A stretch of DNA of 64,000 nt from Fragum whitleyi (lineage: Eukaryota > Mollusca > Bivalvia > Cardiida > Cardiidae): the NCBI GenBank assembly GCA_948146395.1, contig OX411557.1, forward strand, positions 36,930,077-36,994,076, given 5' to 3'. The first letter of the stretch is position 1; every line of letters starts with the position of its first letter. Made by a program: the position numbers and the translations under genes. The notes under the pieces are model-generated. The model made no database searches, was not told where the DNA came from, and was given only the letters and a program-made list of their open reading frames with translations. Shown here in pieces: positions 44,825-55,554 of this stretch.

Positions 44825-45785
44825 ACTATTAGTGGCTTGAACATAAAAATGAAAGTTTCGAATGGCAGAAAAAATGGTTGCCTATCCCTATAAAAAAAAG
44901 TCTTAGAATATGCAGCCATTTCCCCGCAAAATACATGTGAAATACAACAAAACTGTCATCAGGGATTGCCCTTTGATGAGTTGATGTCATTCAATTATAA
45001 GAATTAAAGAAAGTGGAAATACATTCACGAATAATAATTACAAAGAAAAAAAAATGAAAAAAAACCCGCTTAATATGATGATGAATCGCGATTTATACAG
45101 TAAGACTACGATGCTGTCCCTCAAACAAAACACAAAATGATATCCCCTTCGTATCCTAAATGATTTGCACATCTAGCTATTATAACTTACTTCTCTTTAT
45201 TAGTTATATCACCGAGTTTTCCTCTTTTAAGATCAATAATTGATCAAGTTGTAAACTAGATGTAATTTTATAAACTCTAAAATATCCAATTGACCAATCC
45301 GATATCGAGCTGTTCAAATCGCAAACGAAATCAAAGCACCAAAGGCGCGATAGACTGATGCTTTTTGAGATGCAAGTACTCGAATGGTTGCTCTCTCCCT
45401 ACACCAAGACAATCAATCATAGTTTCATTCAAAATTGTGGAAGTAAAATAACCTGACCGAAAGTTTGTTGTTGTTTTTTTATATACCACGGTTGTTTTTA
45501 TAACGAAAGAACTATGCTTATTAGCTTAGAGCTAATAGCAACGGTACTTTTATTTACTGAAAATGACGTCATCACACAGATGATTACGTTAATTCATAAA
45601 CGGCGTAATGTATTACACATAAAATATCCGATAATTGTTTAAAAAATGTCAAAATTATGAAAAATGCGGGTTCAGGTTTCAAGATAAATATTTTATACAA
45701 TGTCCCTGAGACATGGACAACCTTTGTTTATCCGTCCCTTACCAAATAACATTCTTATCTCTCTAAATGCGGTTTAAACAGGTCT
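44825..45785. other. No features recognised
   Basis: AT-rich, with a short palindrome TATTAGCTTAGAGCTAATA at about 45519. No exon found. Confidence 0.35.
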
Positions 45786-45789
45786 TATA

Positions 45790-46171
45790 CAGTAAAAACA
45801 TAGTGAAATTGACATTCATTCCGTCCAGAACCATTTGAAATCACTCAATCAGCGCTCCAATCGTTCATTCCAAACACTCACTCAAATCGACCATAAGCGC
45901 TCCGAAATCATTAGAAAACATTTAAATCGATTAACATTGAATTCAACTCGATCACAATATTTAACGAATTTATTGGCTGGTGTGGATTTTAAGTGTCTGA
46001 TTGGTGTCTGATTGGTCCACAAGGACTCACAAAAAGAAAATTTGAACAAAATTAGCGATATTGGATTACCTGCCTTGAATTTCAACCAAAACACGCTCCA
46101 CACTCACTCAATTTCATTCCGAAATTATTCCAAAATAATTCATCATGTCAATTTTACGATGTTGTTAACTG
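45790..46171 (-). mobile_element. MITE-A, full length minus one hairpin arm
   Basis: CAGTAAAAACATAGTGAAAT with TA before it, to GATGTTGTTAACTG followed by CA (mutated TA). Carries a local duplication of TGTCTGATTGG, giving two CCAAT boxes on the other strand. Confidence 0.88.
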
Positions 46172-46287
46172 CATCTTTATTTATTTTTTAGTGGTCAGAA
46201 ATGCAGTTAAAGGTTTCAGATTGAGTATAAAAGGAGAAAAAGTTACTTTTCAGTATGTCTTTTTTGGATAATGTTCTATTAAATATA

Positions 46288-46934
46288 TATACTGTGTTCC
46301 AAAAGAAAGTATGCACTTTTTGATATTCCTTTTTTTTTAAAGTTGGAGGTACTCTTGATTGTTAAATCAATGGAATAGCTTAGATATGATCCTTTAGAAA
46401 CGCGGAATAAAATCCATTTTCGAAAAAGTTGCATATAGAGCGGTCACATGTTCAGCACTTATTGTGTTCAGATTTGCCCTCCTAAATTTCTTTACTATTG
46501 GGGGATACTTGTTTATATGGCATTTCCGATTTTGATTTGGTACTCCTTCCTTTTTCCAAACAGATTCCTGAATTGACATACAGACGTAACATCTGCGTCA
46601 ACGCTTATTGGACATTCACGTCGGATCAAGCAGTGCAATGGCATTCTGCAATATTTTTCGATACCGCAAGCGGATAGATTAATTGGAACAGGGTTATTGA
46701 ATTAAATTCGTGGAACGTTTTCTTCGCACAGGGTTAAATGTGTCCAAACACAAAATTTGAAGGTTATTGTATAGTGTATAATCGTCATGCAGATATGAAT
46801 GTATTGCAAGAATTTTCAAGAATCGATGACCTAAAGTCTCGAGATTTTTCATGCAAAATTTGCCACCGTACGGGGTGCAAGTTCAAAGATTACCTAATTT
46901 TAGAAGTACACACTTACTTTTGGAACTGAGTATA
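46288..46934. mobile_element. Mariner-like non-autonomous element, about 0.65 kb
   Basis: TATACTGTGTTCCAAAAGAA at the left and, inverted, TATACTCAGTTCCAAAAGTA at the right, continuing to GT(A/G)TG(C/T)AC (about 29 bp). TA target. The frames 46394-46579 and 46738-46929 are not a recognisable transposase. Confidence 0.82.
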
Positions 46935-47258
46935 TCTTTGGGATACATGTATATTATTTAATATAACTATAATATACAACTTTAGATTAGACCTTAATAA
47001 CTACAAAAACACAAGAACAACGTTGTCTTTAAATTGTACACCTAACTTTCCTCGAAGTCAGGTAAAGTAACAGTTACTTATCATTAAATTGATAAATTGA
47101 CATGATATCTTTTCCGTCTTTTTTAATCATAACGAGTTGAAAATGGATGTGCTTAATGTGCGGGTTCTTAATTACGCCAATGTTTATGAAAGAGATCAAA
47201 TTGAACAAAATGAGTGATATTCTATAACCCTCCTTTCCCAAATAATACGCTCTGTCCT
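46935..47258. other. No clear feature
   Basis: Faint MITE-A remnants only (AAATTGACATGAT at about 47096; GAACAAAATGAGTGATATTC at about 47202). Confidence 0.35.
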
Positions 47259-47261
47259 TCA

Positions 47262-47616
47262 GTTAACGAGTTTTTAGTGAAATTAAAGGCAGGAATCAAT
47301 TGCTCACCATCATCTTGAACAAAATTAGAAATAAAAGGTTACCTCCCTTTAATAAAATATATGTATTTATTCTGTTTGTGTGTCTTCGTAAACCAATCAT
47401 ACGCTTTAAAACCCACATCAGCCAATGAAATCGTAGAATATTTTGAAAGATTTGAATTCAATAAAGATTGTCTTGAATGATTTCGATGTGTTTTCTAATA
47501 ATTTCGGGGCGTTTTTGGTCGATTTGAAAGAGTCTTTGGAATGAATGAATGGAGCGCTGATTAAGCGATTTTAAATGGTTTTGTTCAGAACGATTGAACA
47601 ATGTTTCTAACTGTAA
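47262..47616 (+). mobile_element. MITE-A, left end missing
   Basis: AGTGAAATTAAAGGCAGGAA, hairpin core CTTGAACAAAATTAGAAATA, ACCAATCATACGC, GAATGGAGCGCTGATTAAGC and ACAATGTTTCTAACTG plus TA. Subfamily 1. Confidence 0.82.
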
Positions 47617-47649
47617 AAATCCCTGTGAGTCTCAAATTGAATAATCAGA

Positions 47650-47785
47650 CAGGGAGCTATGAATGAATTTCTGGAGTGTTTTGAACGACTTCTAAATGAA
47701 ACAACTTTGAACTGTAATAATGTTTTGAATGAACCACTGAACGAGCAAATTAAGTTTAGTTTGATGGGAGTCAATTTAACGATGT
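47650..47785 (+). mobile_element. MITE-A right-end fragment, degenerate
   Basis: GAGTGTTTTGAACGACTTCT, TTTGATGGGAGTCAATTTAA and CGATG. Weak but in the right order. Confidence 0.45.
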
Positions 47786-47859
47786 ATTTGGCCTTAATAA
47801 ATAGTGATTTGCCGTGCGTTAAATATTTGTTTAGTTTGGTCATTGACAGAAATAAGTAA

Positions 47860-48160
47860 CATAATACGTAAGCCCTATAACCCTAATGTCATTCCCCTTA
47901 CTTTGTGACACGTATATCAAATATATTGCAAACTTGACCCGCCATTACAAAAATGGTGATTGAATTCTTAATTTCACTTATTTGTATCCTTATGAGGCCA
48001 AAACTCCGCATTCGTGCTTAATGTACAGTGGCCGTTTATATACTAGTATACTATGTTATATTATTATCAAGTGAACAATGTTTTTTTCAAAATATTATGT
48101 TAAAATTGATTTTAACTCTCAAAGAAACCCACTGTGCACTCAAAACGAATTTTTATTTCT
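47860..48160. other. No features recognised
   Basis: AT-rich DNA without repeat or exon signal. Confidence 0.3.
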
Positions 48161-48163
48161 ATA

Positions 48164-48425
48164 TGTGACTCGTCACGCGAAAAGGCACCATCTGGGAACT
48201 CTGTAAAATAAATATTTATGAAACAGATTGGGTCCACCATAGGTCAACCAGTGGTCGCCTTTTTAAAATTCTTACACGGAAACGTAGAAAGATTTTTCTT
48301 AATTTAGAAAATCAGTTGAGTTCGAAAAGTTTCGACCCTAGTCACCCTGCGCAATCCACGCAGTCTGACCAGGGCTGTAAATTTCCGCACTACCCAGATG
48401 GTCCCTTTTAGCGTCACGGATCACA
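48164..48425 (-). mobile_element. Family D element, second copy (inverted)
   Basis: TGTGACTCGTCACGCGAAAA and GCGTCACGGATCACA ends. TATA on both sides (48160-48163, 48426-48429) suggests a 4-bp target duplication. The internal arm with CCCTAGTCACCCTGCGCAAT is the inverse of the 33.2 kb copy, which fixes the opposite orientation. Confidence 0.82.
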
Positions 48426-48454
48426 TATAAAAGTAAAACCCAAAAAAGTATTAA

Positions 48455-48592
48455 CCAGTCCTGCGTTCAGGATGACAAAACGGTGCAAAGAGTTTTCCAA
48501 TTATACCAGGCTTTGCACGCAAGTGTACGTGCAAAGCGGGGTATAATTGGAAAACTGTTTTTACCGTTTTGTGATTCTGAACCCAGGACTGG
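48455..48592. repeat. 138-bp palindromic family, best copy
   Basis: CCAGTCCTGCGTTCAGGATG ... and the inverse CTGAACCCAGGACTGG; inner arms AGTTTTCCAATTATACC / GGTATAATTGGAAAACT and tip TTTGCACG/CGTGCAAA. The whole unit is one imperfect hairpin. Confidence 0.88.
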
Positions 48593-48976
48593 TTTTGAGG
48601 GCTAATCAAGTAGCATAGAAACATATTTGACTTTCTGATGTCTGTGGCATTTGAAATAAAACTGTTTAACATGTGTATAGGTGTATTTTCAAAACTGAGC
48701 TCTGACGCAGGCGCCGAGTCCATTACGATAGGTAAATCGGGTGTAAGTAAAAAAGCTAATGATAGGGATTTAATCTGATCCCTTCGCTGCAATTGTGAAA
48801 GTACATGTTTGAGCTAAACTTACGTTTTAAGACAAGCAATAACGTTGATTTAAAAGGTAAATTTTAAACTTTCTTAATGCGTTATTTCAACAGATTTTTT
48901 CTTTTTCGAACAAATGGCACGAGAATCTAACGGTTAAAAGTTTATTTCACGGCTCACCGCGCAAAATCTACCTATA

Positions 48977-49412
48977 CAGTTTTTACATCATGAAATTGAC
49001 ATGCATCTCAATCAAAACCGTTCTAATTCTCTCACTCAGATCTCCATTTATTCATTCATTCCAAACACTCACTCGGACAATTCAAAAACGCTAAAAAAGT
49101 GAAAAAAGATAAGATTAACTAATTCATTCAAATTAGATTTAGCTAGGAAAAAAACGTGTTCTCTATTTTATTTTTTTCATATTAAGTATCTTATTGGTTT
49201 GTGAAGAAATAGGAGCCTAGAAATAGAACGTGCATGCATTTTTTATTAAAGGGGGGGGGGGATAAATATCGCTAAATTTGTTATTCCTGAACAAAATTAG
49301 CGGTATTGGATTATCTTCCCTTAATTTCACTCAAAACTCGCTTCACACACTCATTCATTCCAAGATCATTCCAGGATCATTCACCTTGTCATTTTTACGA
49401 TGTTATTAACTG
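48977..49412 (-). mobile_element. MITE-A, full length
   Basis: CAGTTTTTACATCATGAAAT to GATGTTATTAACTG with TA on both sides. Subfamily 2. Poly-G expansion (49251-49261) in the hairpin arm. First of three consecutive copies. Confidence 0.92.
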
Positions 49413-49419
49413 TATTTGC

Positions 49420-49833
49420 AACAGTGAAGAGAATCGTGAAATTGACGCCCATTCCAATCAAAACCGGTATAAATCACTTGAACAGCGCTCCATTCAGTCT
49501 TTTCAAAATACTCAATTCAGCCATTCAAAACGCTCCGAACTCGTTGAGAAACCCCTTCGAAATCGTTCAAACGAAGAACAACTTATTTCAAGTGATCATA
49601 CCATTCCATTCTCTAATTGGCTGGAGTGAATTTAGAAGCATCTGATTGGTCCTTAAAGAAACACAATTCTATTTGAAGGGCTTGAAACCACGTAGGTTTT
49701 TCATAATAAAGCAAATTTCGTGCATTTCGAACAAAATGGTGATAATCTCAATCTAAGGTCGGTCATCGCACCAATACCTTCTCAATTAATTCAAAAATTA
49801 CTTTCCTTGTCAATTTTACGACGTTTTAACATT
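49420..49833 (-). mobile_element. MITE-A, degenerate full copy
   Basis: GAATCGTGAAATTGACGCCC, GCATCTGATTGGTCC (CCAAT box on the other strand) and GTCAATTTTACGACGTTTTA. It lies directly after the previous copy. Confidence 0.8.
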
Positions 49834-49862
49834 ACATTTTGCGATTAAGTACATTATGAAAT

Positions 49863-50318
49863 GGTCATGATGTATGATTTTTGAATGATTTTGAATGAAA
49901 ATGAATGAGTGTATGGAACGACGCTAGAGTAAAATTAGAGGGAGGTAATCCAATATCGCTAATTTCGTTCAGGATGAACAAAATTAGTGATATATATTAC
50001 CTTCATTTAATGACATATGCATACAGATTCTTTGAGTAGCTTTCTATGTCTTTATGAACATTCAATTACGCCAGTAAACTCGTGGATGTTTTCTACAGAT
50101 TTTTATTTTGAATGTGGTTGTTGATGTTATCATTTTTAGTGATTTTGGAGCGTTTTTGAATGGTTTGAGTGGTTGTTTTGAATGAATGAATAAATAAATG
50201 AATGAATGAATAAATAAATGAATGAATGAATAAATGAATGAATGAATGGAGCTTTGATTGAGCGATTTGGAATGGCCTTGATTGGAATGAGTGTCAATTT
50301 TCACGACGTAACTAACTG
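49863..50318 (+). mobile_element. MITE-A with internal GAAT microsatellite
   Basis: GTCATGATGTATGATTTTTG to CACGACGTAACTAACTG plus TA. Subfamily 2 with the hairpin at about 49940-50003. The GAATGAATGAAT region has expanded to GAATGAATAAATAAATG-type repeats (50180-50245). Confidence 0.88.
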
Positions 50319-50319
50319 T

Positions 50320-50977
50320 AAGACTGCAAGCCATGCTCTCAAAACGAATTATTATTTCTATATATAAAAGTAAATGTCTTAATGAGTATTTACAAAGGTT
50401 TGGGGGGTTGGTCGAGTGGCTTAGAAACATATTTGACTTTCATATGTATGTGGCATTTGCGATTTAACTATAGTGCGGTTTTATTGACTTGAATCTGACC
50501 CCTTCTATTAAGGTGAATAAAAATCTGATTATTCCTACTCGGCTTTGCACGTGCTTTTCATAGGAATGATTAACAAACGACATTGAATGTATTATACATT
50601 TTGTTATTTGATAAAATATGTCGGTAATTGTTATTTAAGCTTTTTTTCCACAGAGGTCAAATTCGGGTCAAATTAACCAGGCTATACATGTATGTTATTC
50701 TTTGTCATTCTGAACCCGGAAAATTCTTATTTGGTTAGAGGTATAGATAACGATCAGCTTATATTATTCTTCTTAATCATTTTTTACGAATAAATGATTC
50801 TGACTTCAGACTGAGCTGATTAATAAAATCGCTATCATCTTTTTTGTTTGATTGTTTATCTAGGACTATTTCGAAATTCTATTTCCGGTTGACATTTGCT
50901 GGACGCCATTCCATTTCAACTTGTTTGTTTTTCGAACTATCAATTTGTTCCCGTGTGATGTGACACTTTTGAATTAA
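50320..50977. other. No features recognised
   Basis: AT-rich DNA; no repeat family, exon or hairpin found. Confidence 0.35.
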
Positions 50978-50981
50978 TTAA

Positions 50982-51271
50982 GGTTCATGTAAAGTGTTTG
51001 ACACCCAATTTTAAAGGCGCATCATTAGCCAAGAAAAAGCAGTATGTCCAGGTATATTGTATATCAAAATGAAGTTTGTTTTTTTTTTAGCACAAGCAGT
51101 TAAGCAACATAAGACCGCTATAGCTAGAGCGGAATTGCTAAAACATTGTAGAAAAGGGTCATTTTGTACAGAACAAGCAACTGCATGACGGTTAAATATA
51201 CCTGGACATACTAACTTTTCTTGGCAAACGAAGTGCCTTTAAAATTCGGTCTAAAACTCTTTACATGAACC
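50982..51271. mobile_element. TTAA-flanked element with long inverted repeats
   Basis: TTAA at 50978-50981 and 51272-51275. Arms of about 85 bp: GGTTCATGTAAAG, AATTTTAAAGGC, CCAAGAAAA and AGTATGTCCAGGTATAT, all found in inverse in the right arm. The centre of about 120 bp is non-coding. Confidence 0.85.
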
Positions 51272-51492
51272 TTAAGTCAAAGAGAAATTGCCAAAAACTA
51301 ACATGTATGTGTCGCTAAATTTCAACCAGACTGTCGGATTGTATTTATATCTGGATCGTTTTCTCATAACATGTATGTACGTAAAGTTAAATAATTATTT
51401 GTAATATATAAGGATCTCCCCGCTGGTTAATTAATTTAACGAATTGGGTCGCCTGAAAGTGGTCTTTGGTCATGTGTTTGAAAAAACGTTTA

Positions 51493-51860
51493 CAGTTAAA
51501 AACATCGTAAAATTCTCTCAGTCGGTACTCCACACAGTGTGTGGAGCGAGTTTTGGGTAAATTTAATGGGAGGTATTCCAATGTCGGGCTGTACAAAATT
51601 GGCAATATCTATTTCCTCCCTTTAAAAAAATAAGCATAGAAATATTATAAATCGTTTCACATTTCTACACGAACTTTTCCGACGCTACCTATTTAAATTA
51701 TGTCAGTGAAATCGCGATTTTTAAGCTTTATTTATTCTGAATGGCGTTTTTGATTGTTTCTTTTTCAGTGGTTATAGTGAGTTTTAAGAATGAATGAATG
51801 AGCGAGTGACTTGGAAAGTTTTGATCTGGTCGAATGCTAATTTCACGATGTTGTTCACTG
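51493..51860 (+). mobile_element. MITE-A, shortened, TA both sides
   Basis: CAGTTAAAAACATCGTAAAA to CACGATGTTGTTCACTG, TA at 51491-51492 and 51861-51862. The hairpin is degraded, with the loop reduced (TGTCGGGCTGTACAAAATTG). Subfamily 2. Confidence 0.88.
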
Positions 51861-51901
51861 TAAGTTTCGCTACAAGGCGGGATGATAATGCTGCGCATGC
51901 A

Positions 51902-51978
51902 AGCCAGTCCTGCGTTCAGGATCACAAATGGTGCAAATAGTTTTCCAATGTTTTCCAATTATACCCCGCTTTGCGCCT
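51902..51978. repeat. 138-bp palindromic family, left half
   Basis: CCAGTCCTGCGTTCAGGATC, AGTTTTCCAATG duplicated as GTTTTCCAATTATACCCCG, then TTTGCG. The right half is missing. Confidence 0.78.
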
Positions 51979-51979
51979 G

Positions 51980-52453
51980 CGCTGGCAGTCTGCGTTTAGA
52001 GTAAAAAAATCGCTCTTGCGTTAATATTTTTTGAACGTTTTTTCTTGATTCAGTCTTATGAAAGGTGAGTAACATAAAAAAAAAACATTTCAGTCGACTA
52101 ACGGCGGCTTTTTCGTGAAACGCATGATCTGCCGTAATAAGTAAATATGTAAATGAGATTTTGGTCTCGTGAAATACGCCCACGTGCAGGAGCGGTAAAG
52201 GATCGGTATTCAAAATGGTGTCCAAAATGGTGCGGGTCATAAATATTCATCAGGTTAGGCCTATATTTAGATCATCTCACCATAATCATTTGCAAAACCG
52301 AATATTGGACAAGTTCAAGCTTCTCTTTGAGAATAAAAGTATAGTTTTTGTATACATAGTCGTCTAAGATCATTGTCTTGCGTTTCAGAAATGTTCACGA
52401 ACACAGACGGGGGTTTTAAATCCTATTTCCTTTCTGTGTGCATAACTGGTCAC
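51980..52453. other. No features recognised
   Basis: Frame 51959-52240 (minus) is open for 93 codons but has no motif or splice support. Confidence 0.35.
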
Positions 52454-52454
52454 A

Positions 52455-52591
52455 TCTGCACAGCGTTCAGGATGAAAAATCGGCATAAAGAGTTTGCCAA
52501 TTTTACCCCGCTTTGCACGTACACTTGCGTGCAAAGCGGGGAATAATTGGCAAACTGTTCGCACCGTTTTGTCATCCTGAACGCAGAGCTG
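52455..52591. repeat. 138-bp palindromic family, complete copy
   Basis: CAGCGTTCAGGATGAAAAAT and the inverse TTTTGTCATCCTGAACGC; TTTGCACGTACACTTGCGTG at the tip; GAGTTTGCCAATTTTACCCC / GGGGAATAATTGGCAAACTG inner arms. Confidence 0.87.
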
Positions 52592-52594
52592 TAT

Positions 52595-53310
52595 TAAGTT
52601 AAACAAGAAGACGAAAAGGGCGGGGAAAATAAAATTTCAATTGCATATTTGAGCGTTTTTGCTATTCAGTAATATTTCAAGAATATTGGTTTCATTCAAT
52701 TTTCGTGATTTCTAATTGGATGAAAAAATAAAGTTCAAGAAAATAGATTTTCAGTGCGCAGCTATTTAAAGCTTGTGCGCTAAGGAGCCCAGAAGAAAAC
52801 TCTTATTATAGAGAAATTACTGGCATTTTGCATTATTATATTAAATTATAAGATATGATGAGATTATTTCTTTGAAATTTCATGGAGTTATGAAGCTAAA
52901 AACCTAATCAAGCTTCGCTTATTCATACAGTTTGTTTAGGTTTTTAGAGCCATACCTCAGTGAAATTAAAAAAAAATCTCTTTATCTCCTACATGTAATG
53001 GGGATAAAAAACAACAGCAACAAAAAAGTTTGAATATTGGAATAGAAATTTTTAAACATATAAACGTTTTCTTGTGATCCGATATTTTGATGAATGTATA
53101 AGTGTCATTGAATCCGTTCGATCTACTTGAAACTTATTTAATATTAATATCTCGATAAAAGAAAAAGTATGACACAAGACCTCGGGTTAGATTTGTATCT
53201 AAACTTTTTCTTAATCGTTTACCGCATAGATTTGTACCGACGTGAAATGGTTGATTAGATAGCAAACATTCCCAAAAAATTAAATGAAAGATACTACACG
53301 TACAAGTTAC
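52595..53310. other. No features recognised
   Basis: AT-rich. An imperfect inverted pair (AAGCTAAAAACCTAATCAAG / TTTAGGTTTTTAGAGCC) occurs around 52890-52950. No family assigned. Confidence 0.35.
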
Positions 53311-53311
53311 T

Positions 53312-53368
53312 TCGTGAAATTGACAATCGCTCTGATTTGACCATGCTTAATTGCACTCTCAGCGCTCT
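53312..53368 (-). mobile_element. MITE-A right-end scrap
   Basis: ACTTCGTGAAATTGACAATC and CACTCTCAGCGCTC, cut by the next copy. Confidence 0.65.
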
Positions 53369-53695
53369 TACAATTAACAACATCGTGAAATTGATACAAA
53401 AAATAATTTAGAAATGATTTTGGAATGAAATTGAATAAGTGCGATGAGTGAGTTATGATTGAAATTAGAGGGAAGTAATCCAATGTATCTTATTACCTTC
53501 CTTTAATAAAAGACACATGAAATTTCTATAAATAGCTTTCTTTGTCTTTATGAACCAATCCAACTCTAAAAAATTCAGTCAGTGAAATCGTGGATTTTTT
53601 TCTAGCAAATTTCATTTCGAATGCAGTTGTTGATCCTATCTTTTAAGTGAGTTTGGAGCGTTTTTGAGTGGTTTGAGTGAGTGTTTAGAATGATT
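53369..53695 (+). mobile_element. MITE-A, hairpin collapsed, right end lost
   Basis: ACAATTAACAACATCGTGAA to GTGAGTGTTTAGAATG. The hairpin is shortened to AGGGAAGTAATCC...ATTACCTTCC. Subfamily 2. Confidence 0.82.
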
Positions 53696-53734
53696 GAATT
53701 ATGACTATTATGATTAAAAAAATGTTTATAGATT

Positions 53735-53905
53735 TTTTGAAGGAAGGTAATAAACAACCGATAATTTCGTCCACTTTTTGGCAAAACTCGTCGCCTTTGG
53801 ACGAACTGCATTCTATGCCCGTCCTATAATTTCATGGAAAATCGCTTACCCACTCATTCAATTTAATTCACATTCATTAAAAAAATCGACTTTTCAATTT
53901 TATTT
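53735..53905 (-). mobile_element. MITE-A left-arm fragment
   Basis: GAAGGAAGGTAATAAACAAC, GTCCACTTTTTGGCAAAACT and CACTCATTCAATTTAATTCA. The terminal repeat is decayed. Confidence 0.55.
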
Positions 53906-53909
53906 TTTT

Positions 53910-55050
53910 TTAAATGTAACCATATTATGAAATCTGATGTGGTGTCAAAAAGCGCAAAATGAAAGAATGCATAGACTGAAAGTCTATCAGATTGATCATT
54001 TTAGTGTTTAAGCGGTCAGCTTGTGAAACCCGTCGGAATCAACCGATGGCACATAGTGGAATAGACAAGCAAGAAGAATATTAAGTCGTTTTATCGTATT
54101 ACTCTGTAGGCGTTGACGTAATTAGTACGGACTAAATTTTTCTTCGTTTAATATAGGATACAAGGGATGGGGTTATTAAGGAAAATATTCTTCTTGTAAA
54201 CAAGAGCGTAGTAAACCTAAGAGTCACAAGTAAAATTATAATGATTTGTTGATATTTCTTCTACAGGTGTTAAAAGATTATCATTTGAAATTGTTTTAAG
54301 AATAAAATAAGTTCACCTAAGTTCGAAAAAAATGAGAGATTGAATATCGTCGGTTTATGAATATAATTTAATCCATACATTTGAATAGAACTTGTTTTCT
54401 TATAAAAATTGTAATTAAACAAGGAAGGCGCGTTAATTATAATAAACAATGAGTACTTTCGGGCTTCAGTACAGCCAATAAAAGCTATAATATTGAAGCA
54501 TACAAGCGTTTAACTTTGGGACAAACGTTGTATCGTACCCTATTTGTTTCAGCCTATTCAGCAAATATTGAGATAATTCAAATCAAACACGCTCTTCATT
54601 ATTCTTTTCCGAAACTATCTAAGCGAATAAATATGTTTAAGAAATGGAATGTTTAGAAAATAAGACAATTACACAATTAGAGTACTGTGTCGGTTTGTTC
54701 TGAAATTTTTTATGAAAAAAAAAAAAAAAAAAAAACACCTTTCGTTAATAATTTTGGAAGTCTATATAATATGTTAAGATATTGTTTGCAAAAGACGAAA
54801 TACCAGGTACGGTCGCTGAGAAATAATTATAAACCATAATCTTAAGACAAAGCAAATGCGTTAAATTGTGTTAAATTGTTGTATATTTAAAGCGTGAAAA
54901 TATAGAAAACCATATGGTAACTACCAATGTCCTGGGCGAGATTAAAACACCGTTAATACAGTCAATTTTTTGTTACATTGTTTTGATCATCCAAGAAAGA
55001 TGCAAATACGTGAAATGGTTAATCGACATTCAAAATATTACATGTAGATG
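53910..55050. other. No features recognised
   Basis: AT-rich DNA with a poly-A run at 54715-54736. No exon, hairpin or known repeat. Confidence 0.35.
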
Positions 55051-55055
55051 TATAG

Positions 55056-55146
55056 GATAGACAACGAGTGCCGTGGTATATTGGAAATAGACACGAGATT
55101 CAGCGAGTGTTTATTTCCCATATACCGTGGCACGAGATTGTCTATC
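55056..55146. repeat. Palindromic segment
   Basis: GATAGACAACGAGTGCCGTG and the inverse CCGTGGCACGAGATTGTCTATC-type right arm, with AATAGACAC/GTGTTTATT inside. Confidence 0.8.
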
Positions 55147-55150
55147 TGAC

Positions 55151-55325
55151 TTAGACCACGCTTTTCTAACATTGTCTATAATTTTAACCCGAACATCTAG
55201 ACAACGAAAACGAGTAAAACTTGCTGACATATATCTGTAAAAACAATGCTAGGAGTTGTATCTGCGATTTATATTTTTTGAAATACTGCTCTCTGATTGG
55301 CCTATTCGCTTCAAGCGTGGTCTAA
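55151..55325. mobile_element. Inverted-repeat element, 175 bp
   Basis: TTAGACCACGCTT at the left and AAGCGTGGTCTAA at the right are perfect 13-bp inverse ends. Directly follows the palindrome at 55056-55146, so the two may be one composite. Confidence 0.6.
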
Positions 55326-55392
55326 AGCTGAAATATCGTCAAAGCTCTACTACAACCCCATGGTAATAAAATAATCATCAAATTTCTATAAA

Positions 55393-55549
55393 GGTAGTGG
55401 ACCCGTAATCATTCAACAACGTTTCGAGAGTTATGAACTTTAACAGTGTTAACCGATATTTCCTAATGATTTTCATTTGGAAACCTCGGTCAACATTTTG
55501 GAAGATCATTATTTCCGAAATATTGCGGATCTATTACGGTTCAATTACC
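55393..55549. mobile_element. 157-bp foldback family (TTAA), copy 3
   Basis: GGTAGTGGACCCGTAATCAT ... CTATTACGGTTCAATTACC. Flanks ATAAA and TAAA are degenerate TTAA. Central AACCGATATTTCC / GGAAACCTCGGT. Confidence 0.87.
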
Positions 55550-55554
55550 TAAAA

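Noticed and set aside
50062..50430. 122-codon minus frame with SFIYSFIHLFIHS repeats
   Set aside because: It is a translation of the GAAT expansion inside a MITE-A copy.
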